From Chloroflexota bacterium (GTDB lineage: Bacteria; Chloroflexota; Anaerolineae; Anaerolineales; UBA11579): a DNA stretch of 34,445 nucleotides. Of this stretch, positions 32,772 to 34,445 are shown in pieces. The stretch spans positions 1-34,445 of the forward strand of contig JAMCZK010000051.1 of the NCBI GenBank assembly GCA_023485685.1, given 5' to 3'. The notes beneath the pieces were generated by a model. That model was given only the letters and a program-made list of their open reading frames with translations, did not search any database and was not told the DNA's origin. Each line of letters starts with the position of its first letter. Position 1 is the stretch's first letter. A program made the translations under genes and the position numbers.

Positions 32772-34445
32772 TTACCCAACTCTCATTCGTGTATCGATGG
32801 CTACTGCCCCTTGTGTCGTCGCTCTGAGTGGATTGATTTCAATTTCCAGCAGTTGGGGATAATCGGAAGCTAATTGCCCCACCCGATATAGCACATCGAG
32901 CACCGCCTTCCTGTTAGCTGGGGGAATGTTACGGTACCCGTCCAACTTGCGTCCCGCCCAGGATTGTTTCAAGAGCGATTCAGCGTCATGTTCGGTCAGG
33001 GGGGTGAGAGAAAAAACGACATCATGCAGGCCTTCAACCTCTATACCGCCCGAGCCAAACATTAAAACAGCGCCGAATTGCGCATCTTGAACAGTCCCAA
33101 TGATCACTTCTTGACCAGGGGCAGCCATTTGCTGGACATGAACACCCTGGATCTGAGCATCCGGTTGGACACTGGCGCAGTTTTGAAGGATGGTGTCGAA
33201 TCCTTGTATAACATCTTGCGCGGTTGCCACATTCAATAAGACGCCGCCTACATCCGACTTATGCACAAGCTCTGTTGAGGCTACTTTGAGCACAACTGGG
33301 AACCCCACATCTTCCGCAAGTGCCACCGCCTCTTTTGCCGTTGTGGCTAACCCCATTTTTAGAAGCGGAATGCCATAGGCAGATAAGATTTGATGGACAA
33401 TATCGGTGGGCAAAAAGCCTGATTTTTGTTTTTGTAAGATTGAGGCGACAAGTTCTTTTTGAATTCCGTCTATCGAAACTACTTGGGATTTAGCTTGTGC
33501 CAGATATTCAGCCCGTTGTGCCAAGATAGCCAGAGCCGAGGCAGCTCTTTCCGGAAAACGATATTCGGGAATGCGGGCGGCGCGGAAGAATTCGACCGCT
33601 TCCTGGACCATCCGTTCGCCCATAAGGGCCACAACCACTGGCTTCCTGGCCAAGTTGATGATGGGAATCAATGCTCTGGCAACGCTTCCCGCAGAGTGCA
33701 CCGGAGGAGGAGGCAAGATCACCAGACAACTATCCACATGGGGGTCATTGAGCAAGGCGCCTAAGCAGCTTGCATACTGCTCTGGGGACGCGCCAGCCAG
33801 CATATCGATTGGGTTTTTGATACTGGCTGCAGGAGGCAATAGGTTCCGCAAATTCGTTTGGGTTGCGTCGGATAATTGCGCTAGATGAAGGCCATTTGCC
33901 TCTATGGCGTCTGCGGCGGTCACACCGGGGCCGCCCGCATTGGTTAACACGGCTACACCACGTCCGGGTGATGGAGGACACCACGCCAGAGCTCTGGCCC
34001 AATCAAAGAGCTCTTCACTTGTTTCAGCGCGGATGACGCCTGCTCTTTGGAAAGCGGCGTTGTAGGCAGATTCTTTTCCTGCTAAAGCACCGGTGTGCGA
34101 GGAGACCGCTTGTTGGCCGCTTTCGAAACGGCCGACCTTGAGGGCGACGATGGGTTTGTTGCGCGTCACGCGTTGGGCAGCTTCCACGAAACGGCGTCCA
34201 TCACTTACGCCTTCCAGGTAAAGTGTAATGACGTGGGTGTGGGCATCTTCAGCTACCGGTTCCAACACATCACATTCGCTGACATCCGCCTGATTGCCTA
34301 AGCTGACGAGGCGGGATAAGCCAAAACCCTGCCCTCTGGCCCAATCGATAACTGCTGCACAGATAGCGCCTGAATGGGAAATAAAAGCCACATCGCCGGG
34401 GGTAGGTCCTGGGGGCGACAAGAAGGTGGCGTCTAGCGGTAAATG
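32772..34445 (-). CDS. ADP-forming acyl-CoA synthetase (acetate-CoA ligase type), 5' end outside the window
   Basis: Converts acyl-CoA, ADP and phosphate to acid, CoA and ATP (or the reverse); in fermenters it conserves energy from acetyl-CoA. At least 557 residues are visible, and the frame is open to the window end, so the N-terminal CoA-binding part is cut off. Present are DVAFISHSGAICAAVIDWA, the phospho-His segment SSHTGALAGKESAYNAAF, and NAGGPGVTAADAIE of the succinyl-CoA-ligase-like domains. The ATP-grasp domain follows (GFPVVLKVASTELVHKSDVGG, VHVQQMA, LMFGSGGIEVE, LEIEINPL). It is the fused alpha-beta type, and core sequence resumes here after the islands. Confidence 0.92.
   Translation of the reverse strand, partial: HLPLDATFLSPPGPTPGDVAFISHSGAICAAVIDWARGQGFGLSRLVSLGNQADVSECDVLEPVAEDAHTHVITLYLEGVSDGRRFVEAAQRVTRNKPIVALKVGRFESGQQAVSSHTGALAGKESAYNAAFQRAGVIRAETSEELFDWARALAWCPPSPGRGVAVLTNAGGPGVTAADAIEANGLHLAQLSDATQTNLRNLLPPAASIKNPIDMLAGASPEQYASCLGALLNDPHVDSCLVILPPPPVHSAGSVARALIPIINLARKPVVVALMGERMVQEAVEFFRAARIPEYRFPERAASALAILAQRAEYLAQAKSQVVSIDGIQKELVASILQKQKSGFLPTDIVHQILSAYGIPLLKMGLATTAKEAVALAEDVGFPVVLKVASTELVHKSDVGGVLLNVATAQDVIQGFDTILQNCASVQPDAQIQGVHVQQMAAPGQEVIIGTVQDAQFGAVLMFGSGGIEVEGLHDVVFSLTPLTEHDAESLLKQSWAGRKLDGYRNIPPANRKAVLDVLYRVGQLASDYPQLLEIEINPLRATTQGAVAIDTRMRVG

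Overview
The window looks like chromosomal DNA of an uncultured anaerobic bacterium, most probably Chloroflexota (Anaerolineae or a close relative). This is an inference from several features together: a short EF-Ts, a class II (GlpX) fructose-bisphosphatase, an F420/luciferase-type oxidoreductase, a fused ADP-forming acyl-CoA synthetase, Thr-Pro-rich surface linkers, many intergenic palindromic repeats, and probable leaderless genes. No 16S rRNA gene is present to confirm it.

Layout. (1) 1-5.9 kb: a MITE-like palindromic repeat, dcd, then thrB with a DUF3052 gene on the other strand, a luciferase-like oxidoreductase between two inverted copies of a short repeat, thrC with a ComEA-like helix-hairpin-helix gene, and a DUF554 membrane protein ending at a bidirectional terminator. 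(2) 5.9-12.3 kb, all minus strand: a two-histidine-kinase/one-response-regulator operon, a tandem-HTH regulator, a GNAT acetyltransferase, a frameshifted SDR and a membrane-anchored DsbA-like protein. (3) 12.3-25.8 kb: core housekeeping genes. gyrA is followed by birA with a small membrane protein on the minus strand. Then rpsB-tsf-pyrH, two polytopic membrane proteins, frr-uppS-cdsA-glpX, and metK behind a SAM-I riboswitch with a readable antiterminator/terminator. (4) 25.8-26.6 kb: a second MITE-like repeat, trxA and tRNA-Lys(UUU).

(5) 26.6-32.7 kb: an AT-richer accessory region made of two tandem islands. The last 35 nt of tRNA-Lys recur at 30790-30824 (33/35) and again at 32646-32680 (30/35), as expected for successive integrations into the same tRNA. 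The inner island holds a dead tyrosine integrase, an IS256-type remnant, and an unusual trio: a soluble HTH regulator, a small secreted protein, and a paralogous HTH protein fused to a transmembrane helix and a pentapeptide-repeat domain. The outer island holds a three-gene overlapping operon: an AbrB-type regulator with a Cys-Cys pair, a thioredoxin-fold protein with a Cys-Cys pair, and an ArsA-type ATPase. It is driven by a near-perfect consensus promoter with an operator-like array. (6) 32.8 kb to the end: core sequence resumes with an ADP-forming acyl-CoA synthetase that runs off the window.

The best candidates for undescribed biology are the membrane-bound HTH-pentapeptide-repeat trio and the Cys-Cys AbrB/Cys-Cys thioredoxin-fold/ArsA operon. 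Both are read from sequence only; no database search was possible.
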